From assembly GCF_027359925.1 (NCBI RefSeq), contig NZ_CP114767.1, positions 1,612,001-1,676,000 on the forward strand: a DNA stretch of 64,000 nucleotides, given 5' to 3'. Each line of letters opens with the position of its first letter. Position 1 is the stretch's first letter. This document shows, piece by piece, positions 43,403 through 51,470 of the stretch. This DNA comes from Hymenobacter canadensis (GTDB taxonomy: Bacteria > Bacteroidota > Bacteroidia > Cytophagales > Hymenobacteraceae). Below the pieces are notes generated by a model. The model did no database searches. It worked only from the letters and a program-made list of their open reading frames with translations, and had not been told where the DNA came from. The position numbers were made by a program, and so were the translations under genes.

Positions 43403-43535
43403 CCCGTCATGCAGAGCGGAGCGAAGCATCTCGCCAGTGTGGTAGCTATTGTTTACCACACTGGCGAGATGCTTCGCTCCGCTCTGCATGACGGTTACCA
43501 CACTGACGAGATTCCTCGCTGTGCTCGGAATGACG
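43403..43535. repeat. P2 repeat cluster on the start side of the GIY-YIG gene
   Basis: A GTCATGCAGAGCGGAGCG copy (about 43403-43445), an inverted copy ending CTCTGCATGACGG (about 43451-43493), then a shorter GTCATTCCGAGC-type copy in inverted sense (about 43497-43535, CACACTGACGAGATTCCTCG). The last copy ends about eight bases before the stop codon of the SDR gene. Confidence 0.9.
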
Positions 43536-43543
43536 TTCAATGA

Positions 43544-44422
43544 CTACCTTCTCATCGCCTTTTCAATCTCATCCCACATCGGGGCCGGAATGGCTTCGAG
43601 CTTATTGAACTCGCCGGCGCCGTTCAGCCACTCGCCGCCGTCCAAGGTCACCACTTCGCCGTTCATGTAGGCCGAGAAATCCGACACCATGTAGGCGGCC
43701 AGGTTGGCCAGCTCCTGGTGGTCGCCGACGCGCTTGAGGGGCACCGAGGCGGCGGGGTCGAGCTTTTTGGCCAGCGGCTCGGGGAACAGGCGGCTCCAGG
43801 CGCCTTCCGTCGGGAACGGGCCGGGCGCAATGGCGTTGGAGCGGATACCGTACTTGGCCCACTCCACGGCCAGCGAGCGGGTCATGGCCAGCACGCCGGC
43901 TTTAGCGGCGGCGGAGGGCACCACGTAGGCCGAGCCCACCGAGGCGTAGGTAGTGACGATGTTGAGGATGGTGCCGGGCTTCTTATCCGCAATCCAGCGC
44001 TTACCAAACGCCAGCGTGCAGTTGTAGGAGCCGCGCAGCACAATGTCCACAATCACATCGAACGCCTTGTGGCTCAGGCGCTCCGTGGGGCTGATGAAGT
44101 TGCCGGCCGCGTTGTTGAGCAGTACATCTACCCCGCCAAAGGTGTTGATGGTTTTCTGCAGCAGCGCCTCCACTTCATCGTACTTGCGCACGTCGCACTG
44201 CACGGCCAGCACGTTGGCGTTGTTAGTTTGCTCGCGCAGCTCGGCGGCCGTTTTTTCCAGCACGTCCAGCTTGCGGCTGCTGATGACGACGTTGGCTCCC
44301 AACTGGAGAAAGTACGTGGTCATGGCGCGGCCCAGGCCGGTGCCGCCGCCCGTCACAACGATGGTTTTGCCTTGGAGCGCGTTGTCGCGGAGCATGGGTT
44401 GGGCGTAGGGATGAGCTGACAT
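43544..44422 (-). CDS. SDR family oxidoreductase, 2,4-dienoyl-CoA reductase-like
   Basis: A 292-residue short-chain dehydrogenase. Start at ATG 44422 (MSAHPYAQPMLRDNALQGK); ATG 44395 is an alternative. TGGGTGLG (cofactor), ISSRKLDVLEKTAAEL (NADP-type basic pair), NNAAGNF and GTILNIVTTYAS are normal. In place of the classical YxxxK it has SAAAKAG, that is Ser instead of Tyr; this is a known feature of DECR-type enzymes that reduce 2,4-dienoyl-CoA in fatty acid oxidation. Followed by RSNAIAPGPFPTEG. Role in unsaturated fatty acid breakdown is the most likely reading. Confidence 0.88.
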   Translation of the reverse strand: MSAHPYAQPMLRDNALQGKTIVVTGGGTGLGRAMTTYFLQLGANVVISSRKLDVLEKTAAELREQTNNANVLAVQCDVRKYDEVEALLQKTINTFGGVDVLLNNAAGNFISPTERLSHKAFDVIVDIVLRGSYNCTLAFGKRWIADKKPGTILNIVTTYASVGSAYVVPSAAAKAGVLAMTRSLAVEWAKYGIRSNAIAPGPFPTEGAWSRLFPEPLAKKLDPAASVPLKRVGDHQELANLAAYMVSDFSAYMNGEVVTLDGGEWLNGAGEFNKLEAIPAPMWDEIEKAMRR

Positions 44423-44663
44423 AGAGCGAAAGGGTGGAAAGAGGAAAAGAAAAAATAGCCAGGCGGGCTCAGACAAAACAACTCCTGGGCGGCCCAATAT
44501 TAGAAAATATTAATTTTCACTAAGGGAGCCATTCGGTTTTTGCTGCCAACCAGCGGGCAAGTTCAAAAAAACTCCTAACATAGCCCCGGGTGCCCGGCTC
44601 CGGCCGGCTTCTGGCGTGCCACCACTCAGTGGTGCGCAGGAAATTTCCGCACCTTTGCCCCGA

Positions 44664-45527
44664 ATGACTGACTCTTCTTACTCCCCGCGCCCCACTCCCA
44701 CAACTGTTGCTGTTCTCGGCTGCGGCTGGCTTGGGCTCCCGCTGGCAAAGGCACTGGTAGCTGAGGGCTACGCCGTAAACGGCTCCACCACCACCCCTAC
44801 CCACATGCTGACGCTGCGCGACGCCGGCATCCGGCCGTACCTGCTGCAGTTGGGCCCCGAGTTCTCGCAGATTGATGCCGACTCGCTGCACGCGCTGCTG
44901 GCCGGCGTGGATGTGCTGGTGCTGAACGTGCCGCCCCGGGCGGCCGCCGCCGGGGCCTATCCGGCCTTGCTGCGCCCGGTAGGCTCGGCGGTGGCGGCGG
45001 CCGGCGTGCGGCACGTGCTGTTCGTCAGCTCCACCGGCGTCTACCCCAACGAAAATCGCATTATGCGCGAATCCGACGCTGTTTCTTCGCCGGATGCGCC
45101 GATGGATCTGCTGCGGGCCGAGGGGCAGTTTACGCCCCGCTGGGGCAAGTGGCTGACAACGGTGGTCCGCCTGGGCGGCCTGTTCGGCCCCGACCGGCCG
45201 CCGGGCCGCTTTCTGGCAGGCCGCCACGACCTGCCACAGGGCAGCGCCCCCGTCAACCTGATCCATCTTGACGACTGCATCGGGCTGCTGCAGCACATTA
45301 TCCGGGAAAAAGCCTGGGGCTATACTTTCAACGCCTGCGCCAGCCATCACCCGTCGCGCAGCACGTTCTACACCGCGGCCGCCGTGCAAATGGGGTTGCA
45401 GGCCCCCACTTTTCAGGCAGAAGAAACCGGCCAAAGCGGCAAAACCATCGACAGCACGCTGCTGCGCGAAACCACCGGCTACCAGTTTCAGCACGACGAC
45501 CTGCTGGCCGCCCTGGCCTACTGCTGA
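44664..45527 (+). CDS. NAD(P)-dependent epimerase/dehydratase-like protein (YeeZ-type)
   Basis: A 287-residue Rossmann-fold protein. The frame opens at 44616; ATG 44664 (MTDSSYSPRPTPTTVAVLGC) is chosen because a CACCTTTG promoter-like box at 44650-44657 leaves almost no leader. VAVLGCGWLGLPLAKALV is the nucleotide-binding start, VDVLVLNVPPRAAA the fourth strand, and VRHVLFVSSTGVYPNEN holds the extended-SDR Ser and Tyr. It matches the YeeZ/NAD-epimerase group of unknown substrate. Immediately followed by a P4 repeat. Confidence 0.85.
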   Translation: MTDSSYSPRPTPTTVAVLGCGWLGLPLAKALVAEGYAVNGSTTTPTHMLTLRDAGIRPYLLQLGPEFSQIDADSLHALLAGVDVLVLNVPPRAAAAGAYPALLRPVGSAVAAAGVRHVLFVSSTGVYPNENRIMRESDAVSSPDAPMDLLRAEGQFTPRWGKWLTTVVRLGGLFGPDRPPGRFLAGRHDLPQGSAPVNLIHLDDCIGLLQHIIREKAWGYTFNACASHHPSRSTFYTAAAVQMGLQAPTFQAEETGQSGKTIDSTLLRETTGYQFQHDDLLAALAYC

Positions 45528-45730
45528 TCACGGATTGGCGCGGATTTCACGGATTTTGTGGACGATTACAGTTGTGGACGGTCACAGTTGTAGACGATTA
45601 CAAAGGAGGATATATAAAACAAGAGAGGCTTGCCAACTGGCAAGCCTCTCTTGTGTGGCCGTAACGGCGAACCAGTCAGCGCCGTCCACAAAATCCGACC
45701 AATCCGAAAAATCCGGCTAAATCCGTGATT
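45528..45730. repeat. P4-family inverted repeat with internal terminator
   Basis: Left arm TCACGGATTGGCGCGGATTT begins at the base after the TGA of the upstream gene; the right arm (about 45683-45730) has TCCACAAAATCCGACCAATC and ends AATCCGTGATT. Between them is a terminator stem AAGAGAGGCTTGCCA/TGGCAAGCCTCTCTT at 45621-45652 and a short tandem of GTGGACG(A/G)TTACAG-like words. The right arm runs into the TAGCTTTG promoter box (45730-45737) of the next gene. Confidence 0.85.
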
Positions 45731-45759
45731 AGCTTTGCACCGTGAAGGAAATTGATTCG

Positions 45760-46998
45760 ATGGTGGCAGTTTTGGGCGGTGGTGCCGCGGGCTTTTTTGG
45801 GGCTATTGCCTGCGCCGAAGCCAACCCGCACCTGACGGTGTATCTGCTGGAAAAAACCGGCAAGCTGCTGAGCAAAGTACGTATTTCGGGGGGTGGGCGC
45901 TGCAACGTGACCCACGCCGCCGACACGCCCGCGCAGCTTGTGCAGCACTACCCGCGCGGGGCCAAGCAGCTCAAGGAGCCCTTCCGGCAGTTCGACGCGC
46001 AGGCCACCATTCAATGGTTTGCACGGCGCGGTGTGCAGCTCAAAACGGAGCCCGACGGCCGCATGTTTCCCGTCACCGACTCCTCGGAAACCATTGCGCA
46101 GTGCCTGCTGGAAGCAGCCCGGCAGGCCGGGGTGCGCATCCTCACCCAAACCTCGCCCGAACGGATTGAGGTGCTGCCAACAGGCGGCTTCAGCCTCCAC
46201 CTCACGGGCGCCCACGCCGGCGAAATGCGGGTAGGCCGGCTGCTGATAGCAACCGGCGGCGCCCCCAAAACCGAGCAGTATAACTGGCTGCGCGAGTTGG
46301 GCCACGGCATTGCCGAGCCGGTGCCCAGCCTGTTCACTTTCAACGTGCCGGCCTCGCCGCTGCGCGAACTGCCGGGCGTGAGCGTGCCGCTGGCGAGGGT
46401 GCGGGTAGCGGGTGAAAAACTCGAATACGAAGGCCCGGTACTCGTCACGCACTGGGGCATCAGCGGCCCGGCCGTGCTCAAGCTCTCGGCCTGGGGCGCG
46501 CGCCGCCTGCACGAGCTAAGCTACCAGAGCACGGCCCTCATCAACTGGATTCCGGCCCACACCGAAACCACACTCCGCGCCTTCCTGCACGAATACCGCG
46601 AGCAGCACGGCCGCAAGGTAGTGGCCTCCAACCCGCTGTTCGGGCTGCCCCAGCGGCTCTGGCGCACCCTCACCGACCAAGCCGGCGTAGAGCCCGAAGT
46701 ACGCTGGAACGAGCTACCGGCCAAGCCTCAGAACCGACTCATTGAGGCCCTATTGAACACGGCCCTCACGGTGCGGGGCAAAACCACTTACAAAGATGAA
46801 TTCGTGACCTGCGGCGGCGTGCTGCTCAGCGAAATCAACATGAAAACCATGGAAAGCCGCCGCGTACCCGGCCTACACTTTGCCGGCGAAGTACTTGATA
46901 TAGACGGCATTACCGGCGGATTTAACTTCCAAGCTGCCTGGACGACCGGCTACCTCGCCGGCCAGGCAATGGGCCAGACAGCACCACCGGAAGCGTAG
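45760..46998 (+). CDS. HI0933/YhiN-like flavoprotein, NAD(P)/FAD-dependent oxidoreductase
   Basis: A 412-residue FAD protein. A GTG at 45742 opens the frame but ATG 45760 gives MVAVLGGGAAGFFGAIACAE, the dinucleotide-binding motif right at the N-terminus; the TAGCTTTG box at 45730-45737 allows only a very short leader. SGGGRCNVTH and LLIATGGAPKTE are HI0933 family signatures, and GGFNFQAAWTTGYLAGQAMG closes the FAD site at the C-terminus. Family members are widespread with unclear substrates (proposed RNA- or lipid-modifying reductases). Confidence 0.9.
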   Translation: MVAVLGGGAAGFFGAIACAEANPHLTVYLLEKTGKLLSKVRISGGGRCNVTHAADTPAQLVQHYPRGAKQLKEPFRQFDAQATIQWFARRGVQLKTEPDGRMFPVTDSSETIAQCLLEAARQAGVRILTQTSPERIEVLPTGGFSLHLTGAHAGEMRVGRLLIATGGAPKTEQYNWLRELGHGIAEPVPSLFTFNVPASPLRELPGVSVPLARVRVAGEKLEYEGPVLVTHWGISGPAVLKLSAWGARRLHELSYQSTALINWIPAHTETTLRAFLHEYREQHGRKVVASNPLFGLPQRLWRTLTDQAGVEPEVRWNELPAKPQNRLIEALLNTALTVRGKTTYKDEFVTCGGVLLSEINMKTMESRRVPGLHFAGEVLDIDGITGGFNFQAAWTTGYLAGQAMGQTAPPEA

Positions 46999-47081
46999 TC
47001 CGACGCAACCCCGCGCCGTGGTTGGGAGTACAAGACAGCAATCATCCCTGTTTTACCACCCCCAACCTAACTACCTTCCCC

Positions 47082-47531
47082 ATGGACGCTAAAGTAATGC
47101 AAGCCGGCCTCAACGAACTGATCGAAACGCTGAAGGATGGCCAGAAAGGCTACGCCGAAGCCATGACCGACGTAGAGGATGCCGACCTGAAAGAAACTTT
47201 CAAGAAATACGCTGCCCAGCGCTCCTCCTACATCACCGAGCTGGAAGACCAGATGCACAAGCTCAACCTGCATCCGGAAGAAGAGTCTTCCATCACCGGC
47301 ACCATCCACCGCGCTTTCATCAACCTGAAAGGCCTGATCACCAGCAAAGACCGCCACAGCATTCTGGCTGAGTGCGAGCGGGGCGAAGACTACGCCAAAG
47401 CTGCTTACGAGAAAGCCCAGAAAATCCAGGACATCCCGGCCGACCTCAAAGCCATCATCACGAAGCAGGCCGCCGGCATCAAGCAGGGCCACGACGAAAT
47501 CCGCGACCTGCGCGACGCCGCTAAGAAATAA
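47082..47531 (+). CDS. PA2169 family four-helix-bundle protein (DUF2383)
   Basis: A 149-residue helical, highly charged protein. ATG 47082 (MDAKVMQAGLNELIETLKDG) is used, not the longer frame from 47022. Alternating helices (LNELIETLKDGQKGYAEA, EDADLKETFKKYAAQRSSY, LAECERGEDYAKAAYEKA, ITKQAAGIKQGHDEI) form a ferritin-like bundle typical of PA2169/DUF2383 proteins, often linked to stress and envelope homeostasis. Conserved Glu and His (ELEDQMHKL, GHDEI) could bind metal. The TAA stop overlaps the first base of a P4 repeat. Confidence 0.9.
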   Translation: MDAKVMQAGLNELIETLKDGQKGYAEAMTDVEDADLKETFKKYAAQRSSYITELEDQMHKLNLHPEEESSITGTIHRAFINLKGLITSKDRHSILAECERGEDYAKAAYEKAQKIQDIPADLKAIITKQAAGIKQGHDEIRDLRDAAKK

Positions 47532-47776
47532 TCGCTGATTTGCGCTGATTGAGGTGATTTCACTGATTTTGTGCTCATCTAACCGTTAATAAACCGGAGC
47601 CGCTTCCCATAGGGAGGCGGCTCCGATTTATTAATGGCAGGTAGTTTCGAGCCGCAACGTATCTACAAACAAAGAGCGCCATTTCCTCGCGGAAACGGCG
47701 CTCTTTGTTTGTCTTGATCATTGGTTATTCGCGCGTAAAATCAGCGGAATCACCTCAATCAGCGCAAATCAGCGAT
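47530..47776. repeat. P4-family inverted repeat filling a convergent gap, with two terminators
   Basis: The left arm (about 47530-47570) is AATCGCTGATTTGCGCTGAT then GAGGTGATTTCACTG; the right arm (about 47736-47776) is its complement, ending AAATCAGCGATT. The arms start and finish at the stop codons of the two convergent genes. Inside are two terminator stems: CGGAGCCGCTTCCC/GGGAGGCGGCTCCG (47595-47625) and CAAACAAAGAGCGCC/GGCGCTCTTTGTTTG (47666-47712). Confidence 0.88.
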
Positions 47777-49702
47777 TTAGCTGTCGTCACGCTTGCCTTT
47801 GTAGCCGCCGCCGTAGCTGCTGCCACCCTCGCGGCGGTTGCCACCGCCGTAGGAGCCGCCGCCGCGGTTGCCGCCGTAGCTGCTGCCGCCTTCCCGACGC
47901 TCGCCACCACCGTAGCTACCGCCACCGCGGTTGCCGCCGTAGGAGCTGCCACCTTCGCGACGATTGCCGCCGCCGTAGCTGCTGCCACCTTCGCGACGCT
48001 CACCACCACCGAACCCACCTGGGGCCCGACGAGGACGCTCGCTGCCGCCGCCGAAGCCACCGCGGTTACCGCCTTCCTGCTGCGCATCACCTTCCTGGCG
48101 CGGCGTAGCAATGTTGAAGGCCACCGGACGACCCTGGATGGAGCTGCGGCCGAGCTGGCTCACCACTTCTTCCACGAACTCATTCGGGATTTCCACGAAG
48201 CTGAACTTGTCGTAGAGGGCAATGTCACCGACTTTGCTGGCCGTGAGGCTGGTGTTTTCGGCAATCAGGTCCACGATGTCGCGGGGATGCAGACGGTCCT
48301 TCTTGCCCATCGTCACGAACAGACGGGTGAAGCCGGCACGGGCGGCGCCCTGCGTACGGCTGGCATCGAGGCTTTCCTGGGCGCGCTTGTCTTCCTTCAT
48401 CGTCATCTTCAGCAAAGCGGCAGCTACGTCAAGCGACGTAACGGCTTCTTCCTGCTCCTGATCGATGAGGCGTTGCACGCGGGCAATGTACTTGTCGAGG
48501 TTACCCTTCACAATCACCTCCTTAATGGAGTTGAGCATGAGGGTGGTTTTCACCTCCGACACATCTTCGAAGGACGGCACGCGCTCCTGCTTGATGTTGG
48601 CTTTGGTGAAGCGCATGATGTCGCGCAGCTTGTAGATGTCGCGGCCGCTCACGAAGGTGAAGGCTTTGCCCTGCTTGCCGGCGCGGCCGGTGCGGCCGAT
48701 GCGGTGCACGTAGTATTCCTCGTCGGCAGGCAGGTCGTAGTTGACTACTACTTCCACGTTATCCACGTCGATGCCACGGGCGGCTACGTCGGTAGCTACC
48801 AGGATTTCGAGGGTGCCTTTGCGGAATTTATCGAGCGTGTTCTGGCGCTGCTGCTGGCCCATGTCGCCGTGCAGACCTTCGGCGAAGTAGCCTTTAGCCT
48901 GCAGGTCGCCTACAATCTCGTCCACCATGCGCTTCGTGTTGGCGAAGACGATGCCCGACTTGATGTTGTACATGTCGATCAGACGGGTCAGCACGTCTTT
49001 TTTCTGCGGACCGCGCACCTCAAAGTAGCTCTGCTCGATGTTGGTAACCGTCATTTCCTGATGGTTTACCTTCACGATCTGCGGATCCTTCTGGTAGCGC
49101 TTGGTCATCTCCATGATCGGCTTGCTCATGGTAGCCGAGAAGAACACCGTCTGGCGGTCTTCAGGCATTTTCTTGAGCACCGTCTCGATGTCGTCGCGGA
49201 AGCCCATGTCGAGCATTTCGTCGGCCTCATCGAGGATGATCATTTTGCAATGCTCCAGCTTGAGCGTGCCACGCTCGATGTGGTCCATTACGCGGCCGGG
49301 AGTACCGATTACGATCTGCACGCCACGCTCCAGAGCGCGGAACTGACGGTCGTAGGAAGAGCCACCGTAGATGGGCACAACGGCCAGACCACGCTTGTAT
49401 TTGCCCAGTTTCTGGATTTCGCCTGAAACCTGCACCGCCAGCTCGCGGGTGGGGCAGAGCACGAGGCACTGCACTTCGCGCGAGTCGGTATCGACACGCT
49501 CAATGGCGGGGATAGAGAAGGCGGCAGTTTTACCGGTGCCGGTCTGGGCCTGGCCGATTACGTCGCGGCCGGCGAGCAGGACCGGAATACCGGCGGCCTG
49601 GATGGGGGATGCTTCTTCGTAGCCAACTTCGGTGATGGCACGCTGCATTTCTTCAGAGAGGGTCAGCTCGCTGAACTTGGTCTTAACGGTTTCGTTTTCC
49701 AT
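47777..49702 (-). CDS. DEAD-box RNA helicase, DeaD/CsdA-like with RGG tail
   Basis: A 641-residue helicase. Motifs in order: Q motif [18 protein letters not shown] (about 52-59), PTRELAVQ, DEADEMLDMGF, SAT, and HRIGRTGR. A DbpA-like RNA-binding domain follows (about 470-555, GFTRLFVTMGKKDRLHPRDI). The last 90 residues are a tandem Gly/Arg/Ser repeat (units like GGGERREGGSSYGG and NRGGGSYGG), usual for DeaD-type cold-shock helicases. A TACCTTTG box on this strand at 49883-49890 leaves a leader of about 180 bases. The cspA-like gene upstream has the same orientation, consistent with a cold response. Confidence 0.93.
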   Translation of the reverse strand: MENETVKTKFSELTLSEEMQRAITEVGYEEASPIQAAGIPVLLAGRDVIGQAQTGTGKTAAFSIPAIERVDTDSREVQCLVLCPTRELAVQVSGEIQKLGKYKRGLAVVPIYGGSSYDRQFRALERGVQIVIGTPGRVMDHIERGTLKLEHCKMIILDEADEMLDMGFRDDIETVLKKMPEDRQTVFFSATMSKPIMEMTKRYQKDPQIVKVNHQEMTVTNIEQSYFEVRGPQKKDVLTRLIDMYNIKSGIVFANTKRMVDEIVGDLQAKGYFAEGLHGDMGQQQRQNTLDKFRKGTLEILVATDVAARGIDVDNVEVVVNYDLPADEEYYVHRIGRTGRAGKQGKAFTFVSGRDIYKLRDIMRFTKANIKQERVPSFEDVSEVKTTLMLNSIKEVIVKGNLDKYIARVQRLIDQEQEEAVTSLDVAAALLKMTMKEDKRAQESLDASRTQGAARAGFTRLFVTMGKKDRLHPRDIVDLIAENTSLTASKVGDIALYDKFSFVEIPNEFVEEVVSQLGRSSIQGRPVAFNIATPRQEGDAQQEGGNRGGFGGGSERPRRAPGGFGGGERREGGSSYGGGNRREGGSSYGGNRGGGSYGGGERREGGSSYGGNRGGGSYGGGNRREGGSSYGGGYKGKRDDS

Positions 49703-49882
49703 GTCAGTGTTGATGGAGTGGAGTGAATAGCTCTGAAAACAGCGGATTCAGCGACGCTCTTCTCCCACTCAACACAACGACAAGTGACGGAAGCAACGGA
49801 CGGAAGACAAAGCCGGCCCAACAAGTTTCTTTAAAGGCAGCTCTCAAGCTGCGCGGAACGTGGCCGTTCTCAAATGCGGCTG

Positions 49883-49890
49883 CAAAGGTA
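49883..49890 (-). promoter_or_regulatory. -7 promoter box TACCTTTG for the helicase gene
   Basis: On the minus strand, 181 bases before the helicase ATG. A long leader is common for cold-induced helicases. The rest of 49703-50161 contains the P2 repeat and the csp terminator, with no gene. Confidence 0.55.
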
Positions 49891-49930
49891 CGGATAATAA
49901 TCAGCAATTGCACGGTATGCCAACAAGAAC

Positions 49931-50069
49931 GTCATGCAGAGCGGAGCGAAGCATCTCGCGTGCTGACGTTGTGGTACTACTCCTGCGTCAGCACGCGAGA
50001 TGCTTTGCTTCGCTCTGCATGACAGTTACTACACTGGCGAGATGCTTCGGCCTCCGGCCTCTGCATGAC
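49931..50069. repeat. P2 repeat cluster between helicase and cspA
   Basis: A GTCATGCAGAGCGGAGCG copy followed by GAAGCATCTCGCGTGCTGAC, an inverted partner ending CTCTGCATGACAG, and a third copy with CACTGGCGAGATGCTTCGGC ending CTGCATGACGTT. Confidence 0.9.
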
Positions 50070-50103
50070 GTTCTTATAGACCCTCCCGCTGCCTCGAGCG
50101 CAT

Positions 50104-50139
50104 AAAAAAAGCAGGCTCCCCGAGGGAACCTGCTTTTCT
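50104..50139 (-). terminator. Rho-independent terminator of cspA-like gene
   Basis: Stem AAAAGCAGGCTCCC/GGAACCTGCTTTT with loop CGAG; the T run is on the minus strand. Confidence 0.8.
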
Positions 50140-50161
50140 AAGTATCCGAAAAGGAAACGGA

Positions 50162-50353
50162 CTAAGCCAGCTTCACTTTTACAGCATTCAGGCCTTTGCG
50201 GCCCTGAGCAATTTCGAATTGAACTTTGTCGTTGTCGCGAATCTCGTCGATGCACTCCGTAACGTGTACGAAGATGTCTTCGCCGGTGCCGTCAACTTTG
50301 ATGAAGCCGAAACCTTTGGTTTCGTTGAAGAATTTTACAGTTCCTGTCTGCAT
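50162..50353 (-). CDS. cspA: Cold-shock protein, CspA family
   Basis: A 63-residue single cold-shock domain. ATG 50353 gives MQTGTVKFFNETKGFGFIKV with RNP1 (KGFGFI) and DIFVHV as RNP2. The longer frame to 50449 is not a protein start. A TATCTTTG box at 50466-50473 on this strand would give a leader of about 110 bases, containing an AAAGCAG ... CTGCTTT hairpin, as expected for temperature-responsive csp mRNAs. It should act as an RNA chaperone. The DEAD-box helicase downstream is in the same orientation. Confidence 0.95.
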   Translation of the reverse strand: MQTGTVKFFNETKGFGFIKVDGTGEDIFVHVTECIDEIRDNDKVQFEIAQGRKGLNAVKVKLA

Positions 50354-50465
50354 GGTACTTGTGATGATGGATGGTTCTTTAAGAAAAGCAGTACGAAACG
50401 CTGCTTTCCCTTTCTCATCGAAAGTACTCAACAGGCCTGTGGTAGCCACCGTTCTTAAACTGTGT

Positions 50466-50473
50466 CAAAGATA
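50466..50473 (-). promoter_or_regulatory. -7 promoter box TATCTTTG for cspA-like gene
   Basis: TAnnTTTG match on the minus strand, 113 bases before the ATG. Confidence 0.6.
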
Positions 50474-50591
50474 GCGGAAGTTTTGAGTTTCGCTTACCCC
50501 AAGCCAAGAACTTGTATATAGCTGCCGGCAGGTGCAGTTTCAGAAGCGCCGGTTTCGGCGTTCCTTTACAGCGGCCAACCCGCTGCCTGCC

Positions 50592-51002
50592 ATGACCACG
50601 CCCGCTTTCCGCTTTTCGCACCTGCTCACCGTCCAGCCCGAGGACATCGACGACCTGGACCACGCCAACAACGTGCAGTATGTGCGCTGGGTGCAGGACA
50701 CGGCCGCCGCGCACTGGCACACGGCCTACCCGCCCGCCGACGGCCACACCTTTATCTGGGTGGTGCGGGAGCACCGCATCCGCTACCACCACCCGGCCCT
50801 GCTGGGCGAGCAGCTGCGCTGCACCACTTGGATTGGCGAGGTGCGCGGCGCCCAGAGCCAGCGCTTCGTGCGCATCGAGCGGGCCGAGGATGGCAAACTA
50901 CTCTGCGAAGCCGAGACGCAGTGGGTGCTGCTGGACCCGCAAACCAAGCGCCCGGTGCGCGTGACGCCGGAGATGGTGGAGCGGCTTTGGGGAGCGGTGT
51001 AG
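50592..51002 (+). CDS. Acyl-CoA thioesterase, hotdog fold (YbgC/FadM-like)
   Basis: A 136-residue thioesterase. ATG 50592 (MTTPAFRFSHLLTVQPEDID) is used rather than the frame start at 50532. DLDHANNVQYVRWVQD carries the catalytic Asp and helix N-terminus of the 4-hydroxybenzoyl-CoA thioesterase type; VREHRIRYHHPALLGEQL and CEAETQWVLLDPQTKRPVRV are the following strands. Likely hydrolyses acyl-CoA; chain specificity unknown. It stands alone. Confidence 0.92.
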   Translation: MTTPAFRFSHLLTVQPEDIDDLDHANNVQYVRWVQDTAAAHWHTAYPPADGHTFIWVVREHRIRYHHPALLGEQLRCTTWIGEVRGAQSQRFVRIERAEDGKLLCEAETQWVLLDPQTKRPVRVTPEMVERLWGAV

Positions 51003-51009
51003 GGGTAAA

Positions 51010-51405
51010 TTACCAGCGAATCATGCTGATAAATTGTTCGAATTTTTCAAGGACAGCCTCAGCAGGGTAATACCGCACAAATTCCGGTTTTTGGTAGGAC
51101 TTGGCAAAGTATTTAAACTCCCATTTCTGCTTATAATAATCGAATACTATGTGCAATGCTTCTCTATCTAACTTGATGTCAGGATAAATACTGATAATCA
51201 ATTTATCCACGGATGTAAATGCATAGAGCCTTGTAGAGAGTGAGGATGCGTTTATCAACTGCACGAGCTCTAGAAGCGGCTCAAGCTTTCTGCCAGAGCG
51301 CACACCATCTGTGTAATGACTTTCAATCGATTTCCAAGACTTCGCACTTGTCATAATTAGTTCGTAATTCTTGTCCTGTAGGTCATTGTCACACAAGCTA
51401 AGCAT
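51010..51405 (-). CDS. AT-rich hypothetical protein
   Basis: A 131-residue protein from ATG 51405 (MLSLCDNDLQDKNYELIMTS); the longer frame from a TTG at 51471 would overlap the start of the AddA-like gene. It has no signal peptide or TM segment, is rich in Lys, Tyr and Phe (YYKQKWEFKYFAKSYQKPEF) and is far more AT-rich than its neighbours. Its single, isolated, foreign-looking nature resembles immunity or orphan defence genes. No family recognised; function open. Confidence 0.65.
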   Translation of the reverse strand: MLSLCDNDLQDKNYELIMTSAKSWKSIESHYTDGVRSGRKLEPLLELVQLINASSLSTRLYAFTSVDKLIISIYPDIKLDREALHIVFDYYKQKWEFKYFAKSYQKPEFVRYYPAEAVLEKFEQFISMIRW

Positions 51406-51470
51406 AGGTTCCTTTTCCACCCTACTATCAAGTAAACTTATAGATAGTTCGTATTTCCCCCCTTCCCCCA

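Noticed and set aside
42919..43535. Possible CRISPR array
   Set aside because: Repeat copies are palindromic, alternate in orientation, are irregularly spaced and have no unique spacers of constant length; no cas genes are present.
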